Source: Cytophaga aurantiaca DSM 3654
Lineage (GTDB): Bacteria > Bacteroidota > Bacteroidia > Cytophagales > Cytophagaceae
NCBI RefSeq assembly: GCF_000379725.1
Contig: NZ_KB903643.1
Coordinates: forward strand, 215,674-279,673
Reading direction: 5' to 3'
Length of the DNA: 64,000 nt
The notes beneath the pieces are model-generated. The model made no database searches and had not been told where the DNA came from. It worked only from the letters and a program-made list of their open reading frames with translations. A program made the translations under genes and the position numbers. Below, in pieces: positions 8,557-16,807 of this stretch (positions are counted from its first letter, which is position 1; each line of letters starts with the position of its first letter).

Positions 8557-9856
8557 AAAAATACTCACCATTATTTATATTTTTTTGTTGGGCAGCGTTT
8601 CGGCTTTTGCTCAGCAGGAAATGACTTTGCAATTTTTGACCTGGGTACCTCAGGCAGGATACACTGATCTCACACTGCAGCCCGATCATTATAAGAAGAG
8701 CATTGGCGTGCCTTTCATTAGCTCTATTCAGTTATATTATTTAAACCCGGCATTCAAATATAATGGCCTCGTGCACGACAATGTAGTGCAACCAAATAAT
8801 GTTATCCCAAAACTGAAAAAATACAACCAATTATATTCGGGCGGAAGTATTGATCTGTTTAGCATGCGTTTTAAAACTGAGAAGACTTATTTTCAGGTAA
8901 GTCTGCGCGATGTATGGTCACAACGTTTTGTATATACGAGCGATCTTGCAAACCTGGTCTGGAATGGGAATGCTTCTTTTGCAGGGAAGTCAGCTAATTT
9001 GAATAACATACGTGTGGCAATGAACTATTACAGAGAGTTGGCTTTCGGAGTAACAAAGTCAGTTAATGATCGTTTCATCATTGGTGTGCGTGGTAAATTT
9101 TTAATGGGCTTGACAAACGTTACAACTCAAGATTCGAAGAATACGTTGTATACCGCTCCCGATGGCCTTTCTTTAAGCGGCCATTCACAGTTTACATTAC
9201 TTACTTCAGGTTTGATAAATGATGATCAGATCAAAGCCGGAGATTTATTCGGGTTTCAAAATCTGGGTGCAGCAGCGGATGTCGGAGGTAGATACAAATT
9301 CTCAGATAAATTTTCTATTGCAGCTAATGTAACCAATCTTGGTTTTATTAACTGGAAGAAGGATGTGAAGAATTACAGAGTGAATGGTGACTATACATAT
9401 ACCGGCTACATCATGCACGATAGCGCAGATATAGCAAATGCAGACTGGCAAAATATCGTAGATACACTTGAAACAATTTTCAAACCGAAAGAAGATAAGA
9501 AATCTTATAAATCATGGCTTACACCAACGGTTTATGTAAGTGGTAATTATCTGCTGCGTCCAGATTTGAATCTATATTCTTCTGTTGCCCTTGATATATA
9601 TCATGGGGTACGACCAACATTTACATTGGGAGCTACACAATCATTCGGACAACGGATACAGGCTACACTAAGTTATTCGCTTACACCCAGCAGTTATTTT
9701 AATCTTGGCGGAGGATTTGTTGTGCGGGGCGGACCTGTACAGTTTTATATCGTAACGGATAACATTATTGGTGTGTTTGATCCCTATGCTGTTAAGTATG
9801 CTAATGTACGTGTAGGTATAAACCTTTTAATGGGTAAGGCTGAAACTGCCGATTAA
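8543..9856 (+). CDS. DUF5723-like outer-membrane protein
   Basis: A 437-residue exported protein. The signal peptide covers residues 1-23 (IIYIFLLGSVSAFAQ). The mature part resembles the DUF5723 family of Bacteroidota outer-membrane proteins: early YKKSIGVPFISSIQLYYLNP, a central FGFQNLGAAADVGGRYKFSD and a C-terminal series of amphipathic strands ending in NVRVGINLLMG. It is expected to form a FadL/PorV-like barrel. Its start lies inside the last 14 bases of the upstream lipoprotein gene, so the two are almost certainly co-expressed. The substrate is unknown. Confidence 0.7.
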   Translation: MLVSKKILTIIYIFLLGSVSAFAQQEMTLQFLTWVPQAGYTDLTLQPDHYKKSIGVPFISSIQLYYLNPAFKYNGLVHDNVVQPNNVIPKLKKYNQLYSGGSIDLFSMRFKTEKTYFQVSLRDVWSQRFVYTSDLANLVWNGNASFAGKSANLNNIRVAMNYYRELAFGVTKSVNDRFIIGVRGKFLMGLTNVTTQDSKNTLYTAPDGLSLSGHSQFTLLTSGLINDDQIKAGDLFGFQNLGAAADVGGRYKFSDKFSIAANVTNLGFINWKKDVKNYRVNGDYTYTGYIMHDSADIANADWQNIVDTLETIFKPKEDKKSYKSWLTPTVYVSGNYLLRPDLNLYSSVALDIYHGVRPTFTLGATQSFGQRIQATLSYSLTPSSYFNLGGGFVVRGGPVQFYIVTDNIIGVFDPYAVKYANVRVGINLLMGKAETAD

Positions 9857-9906
9857 AAAATATCGTTAAATTTGCATCTGGTTCTGCAGAAACAAAAAGC
9901 TTTTTG

Positions 9907-9914
9907 TATTTTTG
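9907..9914 (+). promoter_or_regulatory. Possible Bacteroidota -7 box
   Basis: TATTTTTG fits the Bacteroidetes TAnnTTTG -7 consensus and sits 19 bases before the ATG at 9934. The -33 region is a poor match. It adjoins a 14-base AT-rich palindrome (9893-9906) that may end the upstream gene. Confidence 0.3.
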
Positions 9915-9933
9915 AACCAAGCAAATAAAAACT

Positions 9934-10293
9934 ATGATTCATACACTTTTAAAAATTGCATTTAGCGTTGCAGTTGTATTGGGCTGCACCTATTTGTTTT
10001 GGTTTGTAGAGGTAGAAAATGTGCGTTCAGCCATTCTCTTTGTAGCCGTGATCGGTTTACTGAATATCTTTGTTAAGCCCTTACTAACAATTCTTACGAT
10101 TCCTATCACCATATTTACCCTGGGATTCTTTCTTTTAGTTATCAATACCATTATTGTACGCATTGCAGATTATTTCATTGATGGCTTTCATATCGAAACC
10201 TTCTGGCATACATTCCTGTTCAGCTTAGTATATTCGTTATCAAATGCAGTGTTTGAATCATTTTTTAAGGAAAAGAAAAAGGGGGATGCTTAA
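9934..10293 (+). CDS. PF04020-type (phage holin 4_2 / YvlD-like) membrane protein
   Basis: A 119-residue protein with four closely spaced membrane helices (about 5-25, 30-50, 52-78 and 92-110). The stretch NIFVKPLLTILTIPITIFTLG is the signature of the family named phage holin 4_2. The name is historical: chromosomal members such as YvlD are envelope proteins, not phage lysis genes, and nothing phage-like surrounds this one. The C-terminus is basic (FFKEKKKGDA). It is closed by the long bidirectional hairpin at 10359-10410. Confidence 0.85.
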   Translation: MIHTLLKIAFSVAVVLGCTYLFWFVEVENVRSAILFVAVIGLLNIFVKPLLTILTIPITIFTLGFFLLVINTIIVRIADYFIDGFHIETFWHTFLFSLVYSLSNAVFESFFKEKKKGDA

Positions 10294-10358
10294 AGCGGAA
10301 GGCCTATAAGATATAACCAATAACGTTATTAGATAACTGAAAAAATAAACATTATTAA

Positions 10359-10410
10359 AATAACATAAAAAAGGTATTGTCGCATATGACAATACCTTTT
10401 TTATGTTATT
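10359..10410. terminator. Bidirectional terminator, 23-bp perfect stem
   Basis: Arms 10359-10381 and 10388-10410 are exact reverse complements, with a 6-base loop. A-rich and T-rich stretches inside the arms serve both strands. It separates the convergent YvlD-like gene and the lipoprotein gene at 10424. Confidence 0.9.
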
Positions 10411-10423
10411 AGATAAGATGAAA

Positions 10424-11197
10424 TTATTTACAGTTGTATGTATAATGAACATCGCTTTGAGTAACACCAGAGATTAGTTCTTTCTTACGTGTAGTATAAC
10501 CTTCTGAATTCGATTCATAAATATATGAAGTAGTAGTTGAACCTTCAGTTGTTGATGCTGGTAGTTTATCACTTACATCTCCATAAAGGTTTGCTACGAT
10601 TGAACTTTCAGGAGCAAGGAATTCGCTTTTTGCATCATCAGAACCATAAGAATAAACAGTTGTTGTAGTTGTGCCGTTGTTTATTTTAACTTCTTTTTTT
10701 GTTAAATTTTCTCCTGTATATGTATACCATGTTGTGTCATATGTTGAAACAGGTAATACAACTACAGTAGTGTTTTTAGTAACCCTTCTTGTATTGTGTT
10801 TGCCTGAATCGTACGTATACCATGTAGTATCTGCCGAATTATAATCAACGCCATTTATAGAATATACAGAATAAGCTACATTGTTATTTGAATTCAAATG
10901 ATAATCTACCTGAGATGTTAAAGCACTGCTGCCATCATAATTTTTCTCAACAATTTTACTTGAAGAATACGTATAAAGCGTGTATTCCTGAGAACTGCCG
11001 GCATTGTTAAATCTCTGTAGTTTGATGATGCGGTTGTCAGAATCATAGGTTGCTTGAGAAGAATCGGCACTTGTTGTTTGGTGATTTAACGTACAAGCTT
11101 GAGCAGGATGGACGGCATCGTCGGTGTCTTTTTTACAAGATGTTAAAGCTGTAAATCCGAATAATACTAGAGCTGATAAAAAGATTTGTGTTTTCAT
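10424..11197 (-). CDS. Lipoprotein with YD-like repeats
   Basis: A 257-residue exported lipoprotein. The leader ends ALTSC, with the lipid Cys at about 21, followed by a Lys/Asp linker. The mature part is Ser/Thr/Tyr-rich and has a weak period with repeated YTYSS, WYTYDSG, WYTYTGE, VYSYGSD and YIYESN units. These resemble the YD/RHS-type strands of Bacteroidota DUF4595-like lipoproteins. It may be a surface-displayed beta-sheet protein. No catalytic motif is present. It is monocistronic between terminator hairpins at 10359-10410 and 11348-11384. Confidence 0.65.
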   Translation of the reverse strand: MKTQIFLSALVLFGFTALTSCKKDTDDAVHPAQACTLNHQTTSADSSQATYDSDNRIIKLQRFNNAGSSQEYTLYTYSSSKIVEKNYDGSSALTSQVDYHLNSNNNVAYSVYSINGVDYNSADTTWYTYDSGKHNTRRVTKNTTVVVLPVSTYDTTWYTYTGENLTKKEVKINNGTTTTTVYSYGSDDAKSEFLAPESSIVANLYGDVSDKLPASTTEGSTTTSYIYESNSEGYTTRKKELISGVTQSDVHYTYNCK

Positions 11198-11347
11198 TGT
11201 AGTTAAGTTTTTTAATGTTAGTTGAATTTTAATAACATAAAACTACTTGCATACATGTTGTATTATTTTACATGAAAATATGAAATGCTTATATAAATCG
11301 TATAATGGAAATCGTGTAAAAATAAAATGAATGTGTGTATATCAAAA

Positions 11348-11384
11348 TAAAAAATCTCTGCTATTTTCTAACAGAGATTTTTTA
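11348..11384 (-). terminator. Hairpin terminator of the acyltransferase gene
   Basis: A perfect 13-bp stem (11348-11360 with 11372-11384), with the A/T run inside the arms. It lies just after the minus-strand stop at 11410. Confidence 0.75.
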
Positions 11385-11409
11385 ATAAATAATCCAATAT
11401 GTTTATATA

Positions 11410-12345
11410 TTACATAATTTCTTCACCGGGCTTTGTTTTAAAGCGGTCGTGCATCCATACCCATTGCGATGGATCTTTGCGGATGAAAGCATCAACAGCC
11501 TGATTCATGCGAAGCGTATTGTTTAATAGATCCTGTTCAGCATCCCCACTCTTAGTGACTTCTAATGCAGGCATACACGTAATGGTTTGGTTGTCGTGTT
11601 CATCCATCTGCACAATTACAGGAACAATGTCTGCACCGGATTTCAATGCGATCATTGTTGCGCCAACCGGAGTAGCTGCTGGGACACCCATAAATTCTAC
11701 AAAACGGCTTTTTACTTTTGTGTCCTGATCAATTAAGATGATCATTACACGACCTTCTTTCAGACTGCGCATCAACTGCAAGGTGTTTTCACCACGATGT
11801 ACATATTTGCTGCCACCTTTTGAACGCGAGCGTACAATCAGATCATCCAGACGTGGATCTTTTAATTTTGTACCCACCATGATGGATTTATAATTTAATC
11901 CGATAAAGGTACCAAGTATTTCAAATGCTCCGATGTGTGCAGTAAGAAGAACAACGCCTTTACCTTTAGCATAAGCTGCATCTAAATTTTCTTTACCAAT
12001 GATTCGAACCTGCTTATAAAACTGATCCAGATTTTCCATCGGGAAAACGCGCAAAACTGTTGCTAAGTTTTTTCCCAGATTCATAAACATCTTTTTTGTA
12101 ATGGCTTTGATCTCGTCTTCTGTTTTCTCATTGCCAAATACAACCGTTAAATTTTTAATGGCTCTGCGTCTGGGTTCACCAGCAAAATAATAGGCAAGTT
12201 TTCCCAGACCTCCATATACAAAGTATACCACAGGGCGCGGTAATTTCTCTGTTATGAAAATCAATGATTTTACAAGCCAGTATAGGAGGGTATATTTTAA
12301 TCTTTTTAAGAAAGGACGGTTATCTACTTCTTTCATTCGGTTCAA
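11410..12345 (-). CDS. Lysophospholipid/lipid A acyltransferase (LpxL/HtrB family)
   Basis: A 311-residue inner-membrane acyltransferase of the lipid A biosynthesis late-acyltransferase family. A single N-terminal membrane segment lies near residues 12-35 (LLYWLVKSLIFITEKLP). The catalytic HxxxxE motif is in LLTAHIGAFEILG (about 133-145). IILIDQD and FMGVPAATPVGA follow at the expected spacing, and QWVWMHDRFKTKPG ends the protein as in LpxL/LpxM. It would attach a secondary acyl chain to lipid A, or a related lipid such as ornithine lipid. It stands alone, with terminators on both sides. Confidence 0.85.
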   Translation of the reverse strand: MNRMKEVDNRPFLKRLKYTLLYWLVKSLIFITEKLPRPVVYFVYGGLGKLAYYFAGEPRRRAIKNLTVVFGNEKTEDEIKAITKKMFMNLGKNLATVLRVFPMENLDQFYKQVRIIGKENLDAAYAKGKGVVLLTAHIGAFEILGTFIGLNYKSIMVGTKLKDPRLDDLIVRSRSKGGSKYVHRGENTLQLMRSLKEGRVMIILIDQDTKVKSRFVEFMGVPAATPVGATMIALKSGADIVPVIVQMDEHDNQTITCMPALEVTKSGDAEQDLLNNTLRMNQAVDAFIRKDPSQWVWMHDRFKTKPGEEIM

Positions 12346-12466
12346 TGAATATTAGGTATGATGAAGCAATGCTTTACATTGGAGTTCAAAATTACAAAAA
12401 AAACAGAGGCTTTTCAAGCCTGCTAATTTTAATGATAGGATATTCAGAAGGTTACAGCAATAAAAA

Positions 12467-12487
12467 AGTCCCGCCATAAGCGGGACT
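12467..12487 (-). terminator. Hairpin terminator of the phoH gene
   Basis: GC-rich 8-bp stem (12467-12474 with 12480-12487), 5-base loop. An A-run at 12462-12467 becomes the U-tract on the minus strand, just past the PhoH stop. Confidence 0.85.
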
Positions 12488-12511
12488 CTCTATTTTTCGA
12501 ATATGAAAGTT

Positions 12512-13867
12512 TTACAACAATTCGTTTGCAAGATTTGCCAGCTCTGAACGTTCGCCTTTTTCAAGGGTGATGTGTGCATATAGATCCTGATCCTTTAAAC
12601 GGTCGATCAGATAGGAGAGACCATTCGATTCTGAATCTAAGTATGGCGTATCAATCTGGAAGATATCACCTGTAAAGATGATCTTGCAATTTTCACCCGC
12701 ACGGGAGATAATTGTTTTTACTTCGTGCGGAGTAAGGTTTTGCGCTTCATCCACAATGAATACAATGTTGGATAAGCTTCGGCCCCTGATGTACGCAAGC
12801 GGTGTAATTACAAGCTTCTCTTTGTTCACCATATCGGTGATACGCTGATAATCCTGATCGGTTTCGTTGAATTGATTCTGAATGAATTTCAGGTTATCAA
12901 ACAACGGCTCCATATATGGATTCAGTTTAGACTTTATATCACCCGGCAAGTAACCGATATCTTTGTTACTTAATGGAACAATCGGACGAGCAAGGAAGAT
13001 CTGTTTGAAATCTTTTCTTTGCTCAAGTGTTGCTGCAAGAGCAATAAGCGTCTTACCTGTACCAGCCACACCTTGTATCGAAACCAGTTTAATGTGAGGA
13101 TCCAATACCGCATGGATTGCAAATGCCTGTTCTGCATTACGAGGCTTGATGCCATATGCAGGGGTTTTGCCTACATGTTCCAGACGTTTGTCTACAGGAT
13201 TGTAATAGGCAAGAGCCGAACTTTTTACACTTTTTAAAATGTAATAGTGGTTCTTGGAAACTTCCTCAGCGGGTATTGCATCGATGTCGCAATATCCTTT
13301 TTCGTATAATTCATTTATTTTTTCAGGTGCAACGTTTTCAATAGTCGTATGGCCTGTATACAATAGATCAATGTCTTTAACCTTGCCGGTATTGTAATCT
13401 TCCGAAGGAATATTCAGTGACTTGGCTTTTAAGCGCAGGTTGATATCCTTACTTACTAGGATTACTTTCTTATCCGGGTTCTCAGCTTGGACAGCAATGG
13501 CTGCATTTAAGATCTTGTGATCATTTTTGCGGTCGTCAAAAATCTTTTCCGCATCGGTTTCTTTTGTGCCATGGGTATTCATGACTACTTTAAGTTTGCC
13601 TTTGTTGTTTCCATCAAGTGGAATCCAGTCTTGAAGACTTACGCTATCGGCAGCCAGTTCATCCAGAAAACGGGTAAATTCGCGGGCTTCAAAGTTCTTG
13701 ATGTCATTCCCTTTTTTAAAATTGTCCAGTTCTTCCAGTACAGTAATCGGGATGGCTAAATCATGTTCTTCAAAATTCTTAACCGCGTTGTGATCGTAAA
13801 TGATCACCGATGTGTCCAACACGAAGATTTTCTTCTGTGTATCCTTGGTCTTTTTCTCCTTAGCCAT
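12512..13867 (-). CDS. PIN-PhoH fusion protein (PhoH2-type RNA helicase/RNase)
   Basis: A 451-residue protein with an N-terminal PIN ribonuclease domain (about residues 12-150) and a C-terminal PhoH ATPase. The PIN domain starts KIFVLDTSVIIYDHNA and carries further acidic residues in TVLEELDNFK and DHKILNAAIA. In the ATPase, Walker A is GVAGTGKT near 265-272 and Walker B is VFIVDEAQN near 370. This is the PhoH2 architecture, described as an ATP-dependent RNA helicase and ribonuclease. It is the full-length form and cytoplasmic. The gene is divergent from yajQ, with 256 bases between. Confidence 0.92.
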   Translation of the reverse strand: MAKEKKTKDTQKKIFVLDTSVIIYDHNAVKNFEEHDLAIPITVLEELDNFKKGNDIKNFEAREFTRFLDELAADSVSLQDWIPLDGNNKGKLKVVMNTHGTKETDAEKIFDDRKNDHKILNAAIAVQAENPDKKVILVSKDINLRLKAKSLNIPSEDYNTGKVKDIDLLYTGHTTIENVAPEKINELYEKGYCDIDAIPAEEVSKNHYYILKSVKSSALAYYNPVDKRLEHVGKTPAYGIKPRNAEQAFAIHAVLDPHIKLVSIQGVAGTGKTLIALAATLEQRKDFKQIFLARPIVPLSNKDIGYLPGDIKSKLNPYMEPLFDNLKFIQNQFNETDQDYQRITDMVNKEKLVITPLAYIRGRSLSNIVFIVDEAQNLTPHEVKTIISRAGENCKIIFTGDIFQIDTPYLDSESNGLSYLIDRLKDQDLYAHITLEKGERSELANLANELL

Positions 13868-14123
13868 AAAATCAAATTCGTTTGAACGATACGAAATCGT
13901 TTGTGAGTTTGTAAACTGTTAATAAATTGGACATGTATCTTTTACGTTTTGAATATACACGTTCCGCTGAAATTATGGATGGAGTATTACATGATTTTAT
14001 CGTCTTGTTAATAAGTTTTCTAACGAGTATGCGATATCAAAGTTTTAAGATTTGCTAACAAATTTCAAATGCCTAACTTCGTTCTCACAATATTGTCTGA
14101 TTCAGAATTAAATAGAAACGTAT

Positions 14124-14612
14124 ATGCCTTCATTTGATATAGTTAGTAAAGTTGATCCGCAAACGCTTGATAATGCACTTAATGTAGCCCGCAAAGAGAT
14201 CACTACGCGTTATGATTTCCGCGATTCTAAAACAGAAATTGATCTGGATAAAAAAGCGTCGATCATCAAAGTTACCACAGAGAACAGCATGCGCATGAAT
14301 GCAATCGTGGACATTATCATCACCCGTATGGCTAAGCAGGGCATTGATGCTAAGTCGCTTGACATGTCTAAGGAAGAGTATGCTTCCGGGCCGATGATCA
14401 AACGTGAGCTGCCTGTTAAAAACGGAATCGATAAGGAAAGCTGTAAAAAGATCATTAAGATTATTAAAGATTCGGGTTCGAAAGTTACACCTGCACAAAT
14501 GGACGATCTGATCCGGGTTACGGGCAAGAAGATAGACGACCTTCAGGAAATTATAGGCTTGCTTCGCACCAAAGACGTTGGGGTAGCATTGCAATTTATT
14601 AATATGAAATAA
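14124..14612 (+). CDS. YajQ-family nucleotide/c-di-GMP-binding protein
   Basis: A 162-residue protein of the YajQ family (UPF0234), the usual length. Diagnostic stretches are MPSFDIVSKVDPQTLDNALN at the start, ITTRYDFRDSKTEI, the central KQGIDAKSLDM, and RVTGKKIDDLQEIIGLLR with VALQFINMK at the end. Some members bind cyclic di-GMP and act as transcription cofactors; others bind nucleic acids. Which applies here cannot be read from sequence. The polyprenyl synthase gene follows 67 bases downstream on the same strand. Confidence 0.93.
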   Translation: MPSFDIVSKVDPQTLDNALNVARKEITTRYDFRDSKTEIDLDKKASIIKVTTENSMRMNAIVDIIITRMAKQGIDAKSLDMSKEEYASGPMIKRELPVKNGIDKESCKKIIKIIKDSGSKVTPAQMDDLIRVTGKKIDDLQEIIGLLRTKDVGVALQFINMK

Positions 14613-14679
14613 TTGCAGAATATTGCAATATGTGCAGGCTTTTTGCGACTTATAGTTATATTAGTACTTTAATAATCCA

Positions 14680-15660
14680 ATGTCCGAAATTAGTTTAGAT
14701 GATATAAAACATGTTGTGCAAGACGACATGAAGGACTTCGAAAAGAAGTTCCGTGATTCGATGAAGTCCAAAGTTATGCTTCTGGATAAGATCATGTCTT
14801 ATATCGTTAAACGTAACGGCAAACAGATGCGCCCGATGTTTGTTTTTTTATCGGCTCATTTGGCAGGGGAAGTAAATGATTCTACACAGCGCGGTGCAGC
14901 CCTTATCGAATTACTGCATACCGCTACGCTTGTACACGATGATGTGGTAGATGATTCGGATTACCGTCGTGGTATGTTCTCCATCAATGCGCTCTGGAAA
15001 AATAAAATTGCTGTTTTGGTAGGCGATTATCTGCTGTCAAAAGGTTTGCTTTTATCGATTAACAACGGAGATTTTCATTTGCTGAAAATTGTATCCAATG
15101 CGGTGCGTGAAATGAGCGAAGGAGAGTTGCTGCAGATAGAGAAAGCCCGCAACCTGAATATCACCGAAGAAATTTATTTTGAGATTATACGCCAAAAAAC
15201 AGCGTCCTTGATTGCGTCATGCTGTGCGGTTGGTGTGGCTTCTGTCAGTTCAGATGAGACACTGATTGAACGTGCGAAACTGTTCGGAGAAAAGATCGGG
15301 ATGGCTTTTCAGGTGAAAGATGATCTGTTCGATTACGAAACATCTGAAATGATCGGCAAGCCGGTTGGTATTGATATCAAAGAACGCAAGATGACGCTTC
15401 CCCTGATTTATGCTTTGAATAAAACAAGCTGGCTGGAGAAGAAACGCATCATGTTCATCATAAAAAATCAAACACATAAATCTGCTAAAGTGCGCGAAGT
15501 GCTTCAGTTTGTGCGTGAGTCGGGTGGCATTGAATATACCCGTGCTGTGATGGAAAAATTCAGAACAGAAGCATATGCATTTTTAGATGAATTCCCGGAT
15601 TCTATATACAAAAAAGCGTTACGCGATCTGGTTGATTATACCATTGCCCGTAAACACTAA
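14680..15660 (+). CDS. Polyprenyl diphosphate synthase (IspB-like)
   Basis: A 326-residue trans-prenyltransferase that extends allylic diphosphates with isopentenyl diphosphate to make the side chain of menaquinone. The first Asp-rich motif is HDDVVDDSDYRRG (Asp from about residue 87) and the second is KDDLFDYE (about 213-220). GKQMRPMFVFLSAHL and GKPVGIDIKERKMTLPL are also typical. The long product branch (octaprenyl to solanesyl) is inferred from overall likeness to IspB; the exact chain length depends on residues I cannot model. A small CCGC-TTC-GCGG stem just past the stop (15663 onward) may serve as terminator. Confidence 0.9.
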   Translation: MSEISLDDIKHVVQDDMKDFEKKFRDSMKSKVMLLDKIMSYIVKRNGKQMRPMFVFLSAHLAGEVNDSTQRGAALIELLHTATLVHDDVVDDSDYRRGMFSINALWKNKIAVLVGDYLLSKGLLLSINNGDFHLLKIVSNAVREMSEGELLQIEKARNLNITEEIYFEIIRQKTASLIASCCAVGVASVSSDETLIERAKLFGEKIGMAFQVKDDLFDYETSEMIGKPVGIDIKERKMTLPLIYALNKTSWLEKKRIMFIIKNQTHKSAKVREVLQFVRESGGIEYTRAVMEKFRTEAYAFLDEFPDSIYKKALRDLVDYTIARKH

Positions 15661-15827
15661 GCCGCTTCGCGGAAATTTCAAAAAACAAAAAACAAATTTC
15701 AAAGATCGCTTAATAGTCTTCTGTGTAAATACATAGAAATAATAAGTGATTGCACTTTTAACTAATCAAAGACCGCGCTTCATTACCGTCCCTTTTAAGT
15801 GGCAAACTCATAAGAATAAAGAACAAC

Positions 15828-16409
15828 ATGATTAATTTTCTTATTCGTAATAAAAAGTCTTTAGGTGCTATGTGGGCGGTAACGACCATCGCTTTTACTG
15901 CAATGTTTTTTATTGCGATCCCTTTTTTAAATGGCCCACAACCAAGCGGTGATGAAAAACTTCTGTTAATTAGTATTACTGCAATCGGCCTGCCTTTATT
16001 TTTTTGTCTGATCATGTACATCAAGTCGGGTATATACAATTATAAGCTCAACAAAAACATAAGGTTCGAACCCTATACGGAATTTTTTAAACGAAACGGT
16101 TTTGTGCAGACATGGATTGATACAGACAGTTATTCAACCATTGCAGAAAAAGCGGTAGTTGGTAAACTACTTGATAAAAACATCATTTGTCGTATAGATG
16201 AAAAGCACATGGATCGTATGGATTTTGTGATATATGGACTAAACTCCGATAAAACAAAAGCAAATAGGAGTTATATACGCAATGTGTTTGATCTACAGGA
16301 ACCCCGATTTTATGAAGGCATTATTTACAAAAGTTTCAACAAAACCAAAATATTAACTGCAGAATCAATTTCTTCAGAACTGGAAACATTGATCAAAAAG
16401 TACGAATAA
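15828..16409 (+). CDS. Two-helix membrane protein, unknown
   Basis: A 193-residue protein. The N-terminus has membrane segments at about residues 13-34 and 45-64 in a hairpin arrangement. A soluble cytoplasmic part of about 125 residues follows, with no recognisable motif; it begins YNYKLNKNIRFEPYTEFFKRNGF. The stretch NRSYIRNVFDLQEPRFYEGIIYKSF is the most distinctive. No family is recognised. It stands alone, with 398 non-coding bases after it. Confidence 0.55.
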   Translation: MINFLIRNKKSLGAMWAVTTIAFTAMFFIAIPFLNGPQPSGDEKLLLISITAIGLPLFFCLIMYIKSGIYNYKLNKNIRFEPYTEFFKRNGFVQTWIDTDSYSTIAEKAVVGKLLDKNIICRIDEKHMDRMDFVIYGLNSDKTKANRSYIRNVFDLQEPRFYEGIIYKSFNKTKILTAESISSELETLIKKYE

Positions 16410-16807
16410 TTTCCAATGCCAAAGTGGGATTTGATGAGAAGAATTCTGCCCTTGAACTGTCGAAAGATTACATTCATTACGGTCATTTTTTAAGTAATAG
16501 ACTGCTCATTTTTATAAATCAAAAGCCAATCATTCAAGTGGTAGCTTACTTATAATTAATTGTGTTTAGTTACCACTCACATATTCTGTGAAATTGTATA
16601 ATCTATTAGTAATATGTGGTTTAATGGATTTATACGTATAAAGAACTGCAGAAAATTTATATTTTTCTTATATACCTTTAATTGATACCTTTTTCCCCGC
16701 CTGCTTCTTTGGCAAAACCTTAAAAAAGTTGTATTATTGAAAGATATTCCGTTGTTAAAACAACATGGAATACAATTCAACGCGTATTAAAATTTAACAC
16801 ATAAACG
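16410..16807 (+). promoter_or_regulatory. Intergenic region upstream of the first GH3 gene
   Basis: 398 bases without a credible gene. It should contain the GH3 promoter. The only structure noticed is the 14-base palindrome GTTGTTAAAACAAC at 16751-16764, with imperfectly matching ATTCC/GGAAT just outside it, 44 bases before the ATG. It could be an operator or a leader hairpin. No good TAnnTTTG box was found. Confidence 0.35.

Noticed and set aside
9934..10293. Phage holin, suggesting a prophage
   Set aside because: The family name is historical; no phage gene, integrase or attachment repeat is nearby.
16060..16080. T-arm-like sequence GGTTCGAACCC
   Set aside because: Lies inside the coding region of the two-helix membrane protein and no cloverleaf forms around it.
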